Source of the DNA: Bacillus sp. V2I10
GTDB taxonomy: Bacteria > Bacillota > Bacilli > Bacillales > Bacillaceae
Reading direction: 5' to 3'
Length of the DNA stretch: 64,000 nt
NCBI RefSeq assembly: GCF_030817055.1
Contig: NZ_JAUSYV010000001.1
Location: 140,001-204,000 of the forward strand
This document shows positions 55,523-63,677 of this stretch, one piece after another. The notes below the pieces were generated by a model that was given only the letters and a program-made list of their open reading frames with translations, searched no databases and was not told the DNA's origin. Made by a program: the position numbers and the translations under genes. Position 1 is the first letter of the stretch. Each line of letters opens with the position of its first letter.

Positions 55523-56089
55523 TTATAGTAAACTCCCAACAGTAAAACCTTTTTTGGGACTTTTATGTTTTTTTGCTGTTGCATTTTGAGAGATTAGGGG
55601 AGCCAAATGATCATGGTCTTTATCATGATGTGCATGGGGATCTACATAATCACGATCAAACTTTCCATTTATTTCATTTAAGAAATTCTTAACTTGTTGA
55701 TAATCTTGATAAGAAACCTCTCTCATTTGCTGCAGTTGTGTACTTCGTACTTCGTCTGTAAATTTAAAGAGTGCTAAATCCAGGTGTTCTACAAAATTGT
55801 GCAAGCCGAATTTTTCAAGATTTAATTCTTGCAAAAGACGGTTAAACTCATTGTTGGTTGGAGAAAAAATAGTATCATTTTTATCATTTTCGAATTTTGT
55901 TATTAGCGGAATAAGTTCCTCTAAACGTGATAGCCTTTGTTCTTCTTCTTCATAAATATGATGGTAGTAGAGTCGTTCATGATCGTCTTTTGCATTTTGA
56001 ATAACAGGATCTAGCATGGCCATAAAGTTTTCGATTGATTCCTTTGTAGTTGTAAAAATTCGGTTGAAAATCGCTAATTCTTCTCTCAT
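55523..56089 (-). CDS. IMEF-type encapsulin cargo protein (iron-mineralising)
   Basis: A 188-aa, four-helix protein resembling IMEF, the cargo that mineralises iron inside large Firmicute encapsulins. Glu/His-rich helices (ERLYYHHIYEEEEQRLSRLEE, FVEHLDLALFKFTDE) could supply metal ligands; a His/Asp-rich linker (HAHHDKDHDH) follows. The extreme C-terminus KKGFTVGSLL is the loading peptide that binds the shell interior. ATG 56089 has GGAGGTGG upstream. It is the first gene of the operon; the shell gene starts 25 bp after its stop. Confidence 0.9.
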   Translation of the reverse strand: MREELAIFNRIFTTTKESIENFMAMLDPVIQNAKDDHERLYYHHIYEEEEQRLSRLEELIPLITKFENDKNDTIFSPTNNEFNRLLQELNLEKFGLHNFVEHLDLALFKFTDEVRSTQLQQMREVSYQDYQQVKNFLNEINGKFDRDYVDPHAHHDKDHDHLAPLISQNATAKKHKSPKKGFTVGSLL

Positions 56090-56222
56090 ACGATCCACCT
56101 CCAGTTTTTATCTGATAAACCCATTATTGCCAGACTATTGATATTTATTACATCTCTATTTACAAATATATGTTTAAGTTTACTTGTGATTTTAATAACA
56201 CAAACATAGTTAACTTCAGCCC

Positions 56223-56408
56223 ATTACCATTCATAGATTCCGACATACCTATGCTTCTTTACTATTTGAAGCTGGAGCAACTATTAAGGATATTCAAGTA
56301 GGACTAGGTCATACAGAAATTCAAACAACAATGAATATCTATACTCACGTGACAAATACAGCGAAAGAACAAGTAGCAAATTTATTTAAAAATTATATGG
56401 ATTTATGA
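56223..56408 (+). pseudogene. Tyrosine recombinase (integrase) C-terminal remnant
   Basis: About 62 codons (ITIHRFRHTYASLLFEAGATI...GLGHTEIQTTMNIYTHVT) give the C-terminal end of a phage-type integrase, with the HxxR box and nucleophile Tyr. No start or upstream part is present, so it is a truncated remnant. It ends 88 bp from att copy 2, the normal place for the integrase of an element inserted there. Confidence 0.88.
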
Positions 56409-56413
56409 GGAAG

Positions 56414-56423
56414 GGTATTCAAA
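56414..56423. repeat. Arm-type site GGTATTCAAA at right end of island A
   Basis: Same word as at 52692, 52703 and 56675. It lies between the integrase remnant and att copy 2. Confidence 0.6.
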
Positions 56424-56496
56424 CTGATTTTTTCTCAAATAAAAACCCTTCCTCGGCAATCCGAGAAAGGGCTGTAAACGTTGATAGATAGAGAAT

Positions 56497-56563
56497 ATTA
56501 ACGTTTTGAGAACTGAGGTGCACGACGAGCGCCTTTAAGACCGTATTTTTTACGTTCATTTTT
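56497..56563 (-). repeat. rpsI: Attachment site copy 2: rpsI 3' end (67 bp)
   Basis: Identical to 52525-52591. It again encodes only the last residues of S9, with no upstream rpsI sequence attached. An imperfect hairpin (CCCTTCCTCGG/CCGAGAAAGGG) at 56444-56471 sits where an rpsI terminator would be needed. It marks the boundary between two stacked islands. Confidence 0.92.
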
Positions 56564-56825
56564 CATTAGACATTAGCGCTATCGAATTCAATGTCAAAAG
56601 CCTTAACTTAACGAGTTTCTACTATAAAGTAATATCATCTAATTTCAATGAGTTTCATCAAAAGGTATTCATTAGGTATTCAAATTTTATGCTGGCGGGC
56701 AGTATAAGTAAAAAACCTTTAAGTGAAAGAAAAGTTCCGATACATGAGGGATCAAATAAGCAGCCTAGTTTAAAGGATATGTTTCACTATATACAAACCA
56801 TTTTTTTCAATTGGTCAAACCTTGT
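56564..56825. other. Left end of island B: arm-type sites, no gene
   Basis: GGTATTC at 56664-56670 and GGTATTCAAA at 56675-56684, 100 bp from the att core, followed by ATGCTGGCGGGCA, as at the left end of island A. No gene. Confidence 0.65.
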
Positions 56826-58301
56826 TTAATTAAGATTATTCCTATAACAAAGTGGACATCCACTACGTTTACCATTTCTATTGTAGATTAGTGCAGGCCA
56901 TTCGTAACCACACTTTTTACATAACCACCAAACTTTAAAATGAGAATTTGCAAAGTAATCTTGTGGGCCTTTTTCATTCTTAGTTGGATGCCACTCCTTA
57001 ACAAGTTCGGGATTAACGGCAGCTAAATTATTTCCACTATGCAACCTTCTATTCCCACAGTCTGGACAGTTATTGCCACCATGTGTTCGACTGGCAATTG
57101 TAGCTGACCAACAATGACCTTTTTTACAAATCCAATTTACTTTTTCCTTACTTGCCACTTTAAAGTCCTCTGGTTTTAAATTTCCATTCTTCTTGTAATC
57201 AAATTCTATTAATAGATCTGGTCTTATTGTGGCAAATGAATTTTCACATTCCAAACAATCCATTAATTCTAAAATTGACACATTATCTCTCTCTAAATTT
57301 ATATCAGGTCTTTTTTGAACATGATCTATAAAAACCATTTGAAGACACATTTGAAATGCTTCGATAGAATGATTTTTAAGCACATAGAAAATTGTATTGG
57401 AATTAGGTGAATTATATGGAGGGCATTCCGGCTCTCGTATTCTAATTAGTTTTGCAGTTGGCATCTTTTCTAATAACATACTGTCTTTCTTTATATCGCG
57501 CTTATTATCCTTATGATAAAACCCTCCGTCATACTCAATTACTAAATTAATTGATGGAATGTATACATCCAAAACCATACGTGTACCTAAAAGTGGTCTT
57601 TCTATCTCAACATCATCAAAATGTTTTCGTAAATAATAAAAGAGTGTGTATGATTTTTTCGACACTTTCATTGTTTTTTTACACCTTGGACATCCTGTTC
57701 CACCACTTGTTCGATGTTTTGGAGTTGTTTTCCACTCATGTCCTCTCTTACATCTCCATAAAACCTTGACAGTTGAACCAGGGGTGACATCTTTTGCTGT
57801 CTTATACTTATTCTCTAAACATTCAACCCATTCATACGCTATTTGTGGATAAAGCTTAGCTAAGTTGTTTGTTTCATTAACTCTTAAACCTCTACAATAT
57901 GGGCATCCATTACTCCTTCTTTTTCTAGTCATTCGTTTAATTGGCATATCAAACGAGTGACCCTTTTCACAAATCCAATAATATGTTTCATTGGAACCAG
58001 CAAGCACCTTATCTGGAGTTGATGGACTATTTCTCTCTTTGTCCCACATAGCTACTAGGTCTGGTCTTTTCCCCAATAATGAGCGTTCAAAACACACTTC
58101 TGAACCTTTACAACATGGGCATCCAGTTCCATTAGATCTAGATGCTAATTTAGCCTTATAACTTGGATGTCCTTCCTGGCAATTCCACCATACATGCTGT
58201 CTTCCTTTTGGAGGAACATCACTTGGCTTTATATCACCGTTTAATTCATAGTCCCATTCATTAACCAATTCTGGATATTCACTTGCTAGACTTTTCTTCA
58301 C
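56826..58301 (-). CDS. Treble-clef zinc-ribbon repeats flanking an endonuclease-like domain
   Basis: A 491-aa protein. Five copies of a unit of about 60 residues, each with L..P.L..(E)W and C-x2-(K)GH..W..C-x2-C (DUF4379-like treble clef), are arranged three before and two after a central domain. That domain (LLGTRMVLDVYIPSINLVIEYDGGFYH...KRDIKKDSMLLEK..TAKLIRIRE) looks like a VSR/DUF559 restriction-endonuclease fold, with Asp and Glu plus a following Lys as candidate active-site residues. The GTG start has AGGAGAA upstream. DNA cleavage guided by zinc modules is inferred, possibly in defence. Confidence 0.75.
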   Translation of the reverse strand: MKKSLASEYPELVNEWDYELNGDIKPSDVPPKGRQHVWWNCQEGHPSYKAKLASRSNGTGCPCCKGSEVCFERSLLGKRPDLVAMWDKERNSPSTPDKVLAGSNETYYWICEKGHSFDMPIKRMTRKRRSNGCPYCRGLRVNETNNLAKLYPQIAYEWVECLENKYKTAKDVTPGSTVKVLWRCKRGHEWKTTPKHRTSGGTGCPRCKKTMKVSKKSYTLFYYLRKHFDDVEIERPLLGTRMVLDVYIPSINLVIEYDGGFYHKDNKRDIKKDSMLLEKMPTAKLIRIREPECPPYNSPNSNTIFYVLKNHSIEAFQMCLQMVFIDHVQKRPDINLERDNVSILELMDCLECENSFATIRPDLLIEFDYKKNGNLKPEDFKVASKEKVNWICKKGHCWSATIASRTHGGNNCPDCGNRRLHSGNNLAAVNPELVKEWHPTKNEKGPQDYFANSHFKVWWLCKKCGYEWPALIYNRNGKRSGCPLCYRNNLN

Positions 58302-58447
58302 TTATAATTCTCCTAAAGGATTAAATGTCTCATCAGTTATTATATTTATACCCAAAATCTGTAATAAGTAGGCGATGTAAGTGATAGAATACTCATCAGT
58401 TATTCCATTAAGATTGTCTTACTTTAATTTCCCCTGCCCTTTTAGAA

Positions 58448-58546
58448 GATTCCATCTGCGTTTAACTACCCTTTTTAAGGCTTTTTCATATAGGAAAACC
58501 GAAATGCCCGGATAAGAAACTTCAGGTAGTAACGTCAGATGGAATC
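58448..58546. repeat. 99-bp inverted-repeat element
   Basis: GATTCCATCTG-type arms of about 22 bp (58448-58470 and 58525-58546) face each other around a 54-bp centre, MITE-like. No target duplication was recognised. Confidence 0.45.
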
Positions 58547-58609
58547 AAAATTTGAGACTAATGGGAAAAGCTTTCTATCTTTCTGAATTTCTTGATACCG
58601 AAGCTCGCT

Positions 58610-59026
58610 TTACCTTAGTGGAGCGGAACGCGATAAGTTAGACCCAATTCTCGATGTCTGTGCGAACTTGTGCACAATCGTGATGATGATTTTCTTACCA
58701 TCTTGCAGGAGTTTCCTTAAGTCACCTGAGCTTCCTGCATGACCAACGGTATTCGATACCTGCATAAACCCTTTTATTGTATTCTTAATCTGCTTATCAA
58801 GATTAATCCGGTCTGTTACTACTATGACCGAGTCGAAAAGGTTTTTACCATCTTTCGACAACGAGACCAATTGGTGAGCCAACCAAGCAATCGAGTTAGA
58901 TTTTCCGCTTCCTGCACTGTGTTGGATTAGATATTTTTGACCGACACCCTTCTCACTGACGTCAGCTAGGATAGACTTAACGCCAGATAGCTGATGATAA
59001 CGAGGAAAAATTTGCGTGCGCTTCAA
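58610..59026 (-). pseudogene. Type I restriction enzyme R subunit (HsdR) fragment
   Basis: 138 codons covering only the helicase motif I region of HsdR: RYHQLSGVKSILADV, IQHSAGSGKSNSIAWLAHQL (Walker A) and VVTDRINLDKQIKNTI. Full HsdR is about 1000 residues. The N-terminal nuclease part and everything after KIIITIVHKF are missing, and the last 15 residues are unrelated. It is a remnant of a restriction system. Confidence 0.85.
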
Positions 59027-59040
59027 TGTTTTAATATTAT

Positions 59041-59072
59041 ACCAAAGACCGTTCTCCTTATCGGTCTTTGGT
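59041..59072. terminator. Hairpin, possible terminator
   Basis: ACCAAAGACCG/CGGTCTTTGGT stem upstream of the HsdR fragment. The T-run is weak. Confidence 0.4.
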
Positions 59073-59101
59073 TGTTATTATAGAAAAAATGAGTCATATC
59101 T

Positions 59102-59158
59102 TAACGGAAAAAAACCTCATTTACTTATGGTAAGGTTCACCGTACCTTATCATAATGA
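59102..59158 (-). terminator. Terminator of P-loop protein gene
   Basis: Nested stem CCTCATT...AATGAGG with an inner ATGATAAGGT/ACCTTACCAT pairing and TTTTTTT on the minus strand. It overlaps the gene's stop. Confidence 0.75.
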
Positions 59159-59674
59159 GGTATCCATTTTTCCGATCAAAACCCAATCTCTTATTTGTTC
59201 AGCAACTTTAATTACATCCGTATTAGAAGTATCAACAATTGGAATTGGGGGCGTATTTTTAGCGGCTATTTCAATAAACCAACTTGCTAATTTTTTAATA
59301 TATTTAATCTTTTTATCTGTCATATTCTTTCTTGCACATAGTCTATTCTCACGGGTTTGTTCATCACAATGTAAAATCAAGTAGTTTATGTGCGAAAAAT
59401 AACGGATTTCCTTACTTGTTTCAATATCCTGTGGCTTTATTAATCCGCAAATTATCGTTTTTCGGCCGCTTTCAGCAACATCTCGTGCAACACGAAGCCA
59501 AATACCTTGCATTTGATATTTGTCTAATTTGTTAGAGTCGGCTCTTAAAAACTTCAAAATAACATCATAATCGAAAATAACATAGTCTGGCATAATTCTT
59601 CGTAGTTCCTTGACAACGAAGGTTTTCCCAGAACCACTAGCACCTGTAACGATATATAAGGGCACTTTTGACAT
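59150..59674 (-). CDS. P-loop NTPase, nucleotide/small-molecule kinase-like
   Basis: A 174-aa protein with Walker A (VTGASGSGKTFV), a DFDYDVIL-type acidic site (VIFDYDVILKF) and a lid-like HCDEQTRENRLCARKN region, as in small kinases (gluconate/shikimate/adenylate kinase-like). AAAGGAG precedes the ATG. It is not obviously linked to the neighbouring genes. Substrate unknown. Confidence 0.7.
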   Translation of the reverse strand: MSKVPLYIVTGASGSGKTFVVKELRRIMPDYVIFDYDVILKFLRADSNKLDKYQMQGIWLRVARDVAESGRKTIICGLIKPQDIETSKEIRYFSHINYLILHCDEQTRENRLCARKNMTDKKIKYIKKLASWFIEIAAKNTPPIPIVDTSNTDVIKVAEQIRDWVLIGKMDTSL

Positions 59675-59792
59675 GACAATTCTCCTTTGCTTATTAGATT
59701 ATAATATGATATGAATAAAAGTCTCGTAAGGTATATGTATGTGTCCGCTATTGTGGCTTTAAGATATAAAATAATGATAAGGACTAAGATAG

Positions 59793-59825
59793 AAAAAAAC
59801 TCCCTGCAGCCTACAGGGGGTTTTT
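59793..59825. terminator. Bidirectional terminator
   Basis: Stem AAAAACTCCCTG/CAGGGGGTTTTT downstream of the GT8 gene. Its left half (AAAAAACTCCCTGCAG) recurs at 62294-62308, where an IS interrupts it. Confidence 0.75.
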
Positions 59826-59864
59826 GGTTTTAACAATAAATTTTTCACATATTGGTCCTATATA

Positions 59865-60647
59865 CTAATTCTCCAGTTTTTTTTCATATTTAAAATATTC
59901 ATCACGAAGAGGGTGCTTTGAACTCCACCAGGGTTTACTATCTTCCCCTGTGTAGTGAATAATGGCCGGGTCTAACAGAGGTTCAAAGAAATAAACTTGT
60001 TTTGACTGATAATTCCATTTTACGTCAAGTTGAAGCCATTTATCATGAAGAATAGCATTCATCGGATCTTGACTGGGATAACGAATAATTCTTTGGTTCT
60101 TTTTCATGAAATCAATAATTTGGTTTGTTATGTTGTGCTCTCTCCACTTTTTTAAATTCAAGACTAATACACCGGCATTGAAGTAATCACAGTCATCAGG
60201 AATAGAAAGGTCGGAATGTCTTAACTTTTTTACCCCTTGCCAAGCATCGATTACCCCTGCAAGAAAATATTGATTAATATTGGTGTCCCATAATTTGGTA
60301 ATGTCTTCTTTAATAATCATATCACTGTCCAAATATATGACTTTTTCAATCTCTTTTTCCAGTAGGTCTGGAATCGAAATTCGGTGATACGTTTCCTGAG
60401 TAATATGATGAGTAAGGAGGAAACCATCATACAGAGTCGGATCAATGGATAAATATTTGATTTCAGCGTTGAATTGTTTAACGGTGTTCGTTAATATGGA
60501 TTTATTTTTCTTAGAGATTTGACTATCAATAACATAAATGATGATAGGATTCGCAGAAACCTTATTTTTCAGCAAGGAATATAACATAACTGCAAGATGT
60601 TTGGCAAAACCATCATTAACGGCTGTTACAACATGAATCGTGCTCAT
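59865..60647 (-). CDS. Glycosyltransferase family 8
   Basis: A 260-aa GT-A fold retaining glycosyltransferase. The nucleotide-sugar-binding DxD motif is seen in VIYLDSDMIIKED, and GT8 hallmarks follow (YFNAGVLVLNLKKWRE, DPMNAILHDKW, IIHYTGEDSKPW with the metal-binding His). GGGAGA precedes the ATG. Similar proteins add glucose or galactose to surface polymers or glycoproteins. It stands divergently from a second glycosyltransferase. Confidence 0.9.
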   Translation of the reverse strand: MSTIHVVTAVNDGFAKHLAVMLYSLLKNKVSANPIIIYVIDSQISKKNKSILTNTVKQFNAEIKYLSIDPTLYDGFLLTHHITQETYHRISIPDLLEKEIEKVIYLDSDMIIKEDITKLWDTNINQYFLAGVIDAWQGVKKLRHSDLSIPDDCDYFNAGVLVLNLKKWREHNITNQIIDFMKKNQRIIRYPSQDPMNAILHDKWLQLDVKWNYQSKQVYFFEPLLDPAIIHYTGEDSKPWWSSKHPLRDEYFKYEKKLEN

Positions 60648-60868
60648 TATTCTCCCACCTCTTTATTCACATGTTTTCATTCTCCATTTTCTTTGAAATT
60701 GTAATTGTTAATATTCTATTCATTAACAGCATTGGCAGTGTAATAAAAAGACCTAATTATTTCTAGGTCGGAGCCCATTTTTTAAATTTATACTTTTATC
60801 CGTTTCAAGAAGTTTTATATTACATACTGTATATAAAAGAAAAAGTAATAAGTAAAGGAGCTGACAAA

Positions 60869-61651
60869 ATGTCAGTCAATGTAAACGAGAAAGTAACCGC
60901 GATCATTAAAACATTCGAACGTCCATATTGCCTGGATATGCTCATAAAGAGTATAAACAAATTCTATCCTGGTCTGCCTATTATTGTAGCAGATGATAGT
61001 AAATCTCCGATTCCCCGCACAGATGTAGAGTATCATGTTCTTCCTTTTGATAGCGGACTGTCAACAGGCCGTAATTTCCTAATGAAACAAGTGAAAACTC
61101 CTTATTTTTTATTACTAGATGATGATCACTTTTTTATTAACGAAACTAAAATTGAATCGTTGCTTGATGTTCTTGAAAACTCTGATATAGATATTGTTGG
61201 CGGCCGATATATTCAGACAAACGGGGTAAGAAATTCACAAGCAGTTTTTAAGATAATTGAGAATGAGCTCATTTTAACAGCTAATCCGTACGGAATTGAA
61301 AATGGGGTGGAATTGTACGATAATGTTGCCAACTTTTTTTTGGCAAAAACGGATAAATTACAAAACCATAAATGGGATGAAAGTTTAAAATTAGGAGAAC
61401 ATTGGGATTTTTTCTTAAGTCATAAAGGAAAAATTAAAGTAGCGATGCATCCAGAAATATTTCTTTTTCATACAAACGACCGCTCAAATGATGTGTATAA
61501 CCAGCATCGAAATCGGGAATATGAAGTTTACAGACAAATGTTTATGGCTAAGCATGGTCTCTTACAAATTAAAAGTGAACTAAAGCGCTCGCCTATTGAT
61601 GCCGTAAAGGAATACTTGAGTTCAGAAACAATTGAAACCTATTTTAGTTGA
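60869..61651 (+). CDS. Glycosyltransferase family 2
   Basis: A 260-aa GT-A fold transferase. VTAIIKTFERPYCLDMLIKSI opens the nucleotide-binding domain, the DxD-like LLLDDDHFFI binds the metal, and GLSTGRNFLMKQ matches polypeptide-modifying GT2 enzymes. AAAGGAG precedes the ATG. A decayed copy of its promoter region and first 40 codons is found at 63235-63540. The acceptor is unknown; surface or coat glycosylation is plausible. Confidence 0.85.
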   Translation: MSVNVNEKVTAIIKTFERPYCLDMLIKSINKFYPGLPIIVADDSKSPIPRTDVEYHVLPFDSGLSTGRNFLMKQVKTPYFLLLDDDHFFINETKIESLLDVLENSDIDIVGGRYIQTNGVRNSQAVFKIIENELILTANPYGIENGVELYDNVANFFLAKTDKLQNHKWDESLKLGEHWDFFLSHKGKIKVAMHPEIFLFHTNDRSNDVYNQHRNREYEVYRQMFMAKHGLLQIKSELKRSPIDAVKEYLSSETIETYFS

Positions 61652-61717
61652 TTAATTAAATATATAAAGCTTTGAACTACTCATAGGGCAATGACCTGAT
61701 TCAAGGAGTTGAGGAAA

Positions 61718-62293
61718 GTGGAGGATTTTAAATCTATTAATATTACTTATAAGAAAGGGCAAAAAGTAGAAATTGTTCATAATCCAACCTCTTATCCGCT
61801 AATTGGAAAGGGGAAGCAAGGGGCCGTTTTTAAAATTTCTTCGGATCAATGCGTTAAAATTTACGCAAAACAAAGGAACGCCCTGAGCGAAAGCAAAGTT
61901 TTAATAGCTGCACAGGAATCGCGGATTGTTCCAAAACTTTATGAGGTTGGAGCAAACTATATCATTATGGAGTACATTGAGGGTCCTTCTTTATTCGAAT
62001 ATCTTAAAACAAATCGGGTTTTATCCGAAAAAGTTACCAACGAAATCCTATTCATACTAAAAGAAATGAAGCGGTTAAAATTTGCCCGTTTGGATTCTAG
62101 GTTAAACCACATCATCGTAACCAAGCGAGGGGACCTTAAAGTAGTAGACCTTGTGAGCCATTTTAAAAAAAAGGTTGACCGGCCTGAACTTCTCATGAAA
62201 CACCTAAAAAGATTGGGTTTATTATCGTCGTTTTTGGAACAGGTAAAAAATATCGACCCTCAATCCTATCTAGAATGGAAAGATTTCAAATAA
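61718..62293 (+). CDS. Protein kinase-like protein (YrzF-like)
   Basis: A 191-aa reduced kinase fold. Gly-loop (LIGKGKQGAVFKI), the VAIK-type Lys (CVKIYAK), the hinge (YIIMEYIEGPSL), a catalytic-loop equivalent DSRLNHIIVTKRGDLKVVDL in which HRD is lost but Asn and a DFG-like Asp remain. B. subtilis YrzF has a similar compact form. GTG 61718 is chosen by spacing from AAGGAG; TTG 61709 directly abuts that site. It follows the GT2 gene on the same strand. Confidence 0.72.
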   Translation: MEDFKSINITYKKGQKVEIVHNPTSYPLIGKGKQGAVFKISSDQCVKIYAKQRNALSESKVLIAAQESRIVPKLYEVGANYIIMEYIEGPSLFEYLKTNRVLSEKVTNEILFILKEMKRLKFARLDSRLNHIIVTKRGDLKVVDLVSHFKKKVDRPELLMKHLKRLGLLSSFLEQVKNIDPQSYLEWKDFK

Positions 62294-62378
62294 AAAAACT
62301 CCCTGCAGACTAATATGCTCCCAATTAAGTAGACAGATGAAAAAATATAAATCTGTTTACTTAATTGGGGTTTTTTTT

Positions 62379-62978
62379 ATGGCTAAAAGTCCTTTTTCTG
62401 CGCTAGAAAAATATGAAATTATAACTGCTTACGAAAATCGATCATTTTCTTCACTGGAATTCTGCCAACAGATGAATTTAGCAAGAAGTACAATTAAACA
62501 CTGGATTCACCTTTTTAAGACATATGGCATAGACGGACTTCAAGGAGTGAAATGGAAAGGTTACTCTAAGACAGGCAGCTGTATTGGACCATCTTTCAGG
62601 AGGATATTCTTTAAGGGAGCTTATTCATAAATATGGAAAAAAAGGGATGAGAAACTCTATGACTAAAAGCCGATCCACCACACTTAAAGAACGACTCGAA
62701 ATTGTTTCACATTGTCTGGTTCACCAAAAGAATCATCATCAAACCGCCCAACATTTTCATGTGTCTTATCAACAGGTCTATCAATGGGTGATAAAATTCG
62801 AAGAAAGTGGAGAAAAAGGGCTTCAAGACAAACGTGGCAAGCAAAACAAGAATCAGAGTTATCTCCCGAAGAAAAAATGAAGCTCCAAATGAAACACCTT
62901 GAACAGGAAAATGAGCGGTTGAAAGCTGAAAATGCCTTTTTAAAAAAGTTGGAGGAACTCGAGAGGAGGCGGTTTTAA
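62379..62978 (+). pseudogene. IS3-family orfA (HTH transposase subunit), two frameshifts
   Basis: Three overlapping frames must be joined: MAKSPFSALEKYEIITAYENRSF...LQGVKWKGYSK; then LDHLSGGYSLRELIHKYGKKGM...GEKGLQDKRG; then EEKMKLQMKHLEQENERLKAENAFLKKLEELERR. Together they give the two HTH modules and the C-terminal leucine-zipper end of an OrfA. Breaks lie near 62570 and 62845. Confidence 0.85.
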
Positions 62979-63232
62979 GCCAAGTCAGAGCTTTAAAGAA
63001 ATATACAGCCATTCAAGAACTTCATCAGGAAGAGGGGTTCTCTATTGCGCTGTTGTGCAAAATTGCCAATATCGCTCGCTCGACTTATTATAAGTGGCTT
63101 CGTCGCACACCTACCGAAAAGGACAAGCAAAACGAAGAAATACTGTTAGAGATAGTACGGATTCACAAGGAAGTAGCAGGAATTTATGGATACCGGCGTA
63201 TGACCTTAAATTTGTGCCGGTTATTTAACTGT
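62975..63232 (+). pseudogene. IS3-family orfB (DDE transposase), 3' truncated
   Basis: QVRALKKYTAIQELHQEEGFSIALLCKIANIARSTYYKWL...EVAGIYGYRRMTLNL is the N-terminal part of OrfB up to the GYRR motif. The DDE catalytic core is absent, so it cannot transpose. Confidence 0.85.
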
Positions 63233-63234
63233 CC

Positions 63235-63540
63235 ATATACTCTATTCATTAAAAGCATTGGTAGTGTGTGATAAGAATACATAATTAGGCCGCAGCACAA
63301 TTTTTGAGTTTAAACTTTTATCCATTTCAAGTGGTGCCACTTTACATAAAATATTAATAAACGAGAAAAAGGTCTGGAAAAAAACAGTCATACGAAAGGA
63401 GTGACAAAATGGCAGCCAATAAAGGCGAGAAAGTTCCCGCGATTATTTAAACCTTTGAACGTCCGCATTGCCTTGATATGCTTATAAAAAGCATAAGGGA
63501 ATTCTATCCAATCCTACATATTATGATTAAAAGTTTCAAT
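63235..63540 (+). pseudogene. Decayed duplicate of GT2 promoter region and 5' end
   Basis: The sequence from TCTATTCATTAAAAGCATTGG onward parallels 60716-61000. After a GGAGTGACAAA ribosome site, ATG 63409 opens MAANKGEKVPAII, then a stop (63448-63450) replaces Lys, and TFERPHCLDMLIKSIREFYP continues in frame before homology ends. It is a second-copy glycosyltransferase relic. Between 63541 and 63677 nothing is seen. Confidence 0.85.
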
Positions 63541-63677
63541 AACTATTAAGAATCCAAAATTCCATGTTCCTTTCAAGAGACTATAGTGCTTGAATGAACC
63601 TTAGGATTGAACAATAAATTGTTGGCCTTTTTAATTATAAATACTAAAAATATCAGTGAATAGAAGTGATAGCTAGT

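Larger units (their letters stand above)
62316..63232 (+). mobile_element. Degenerate IS3-family (IS150-like) insertion sequence
   Basis: The left end TGCTCCCAATTAAGTAGACA carries a subterminal inverted copy (62345-62371). It contains a frameshifted orfA and a truncated orfB. The right end is lost: similarity stops near 63232 and duplicated GT2 upstream sequence begins. Insertion split the terminator after the kinase-like gene. Confidence 0.8.
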
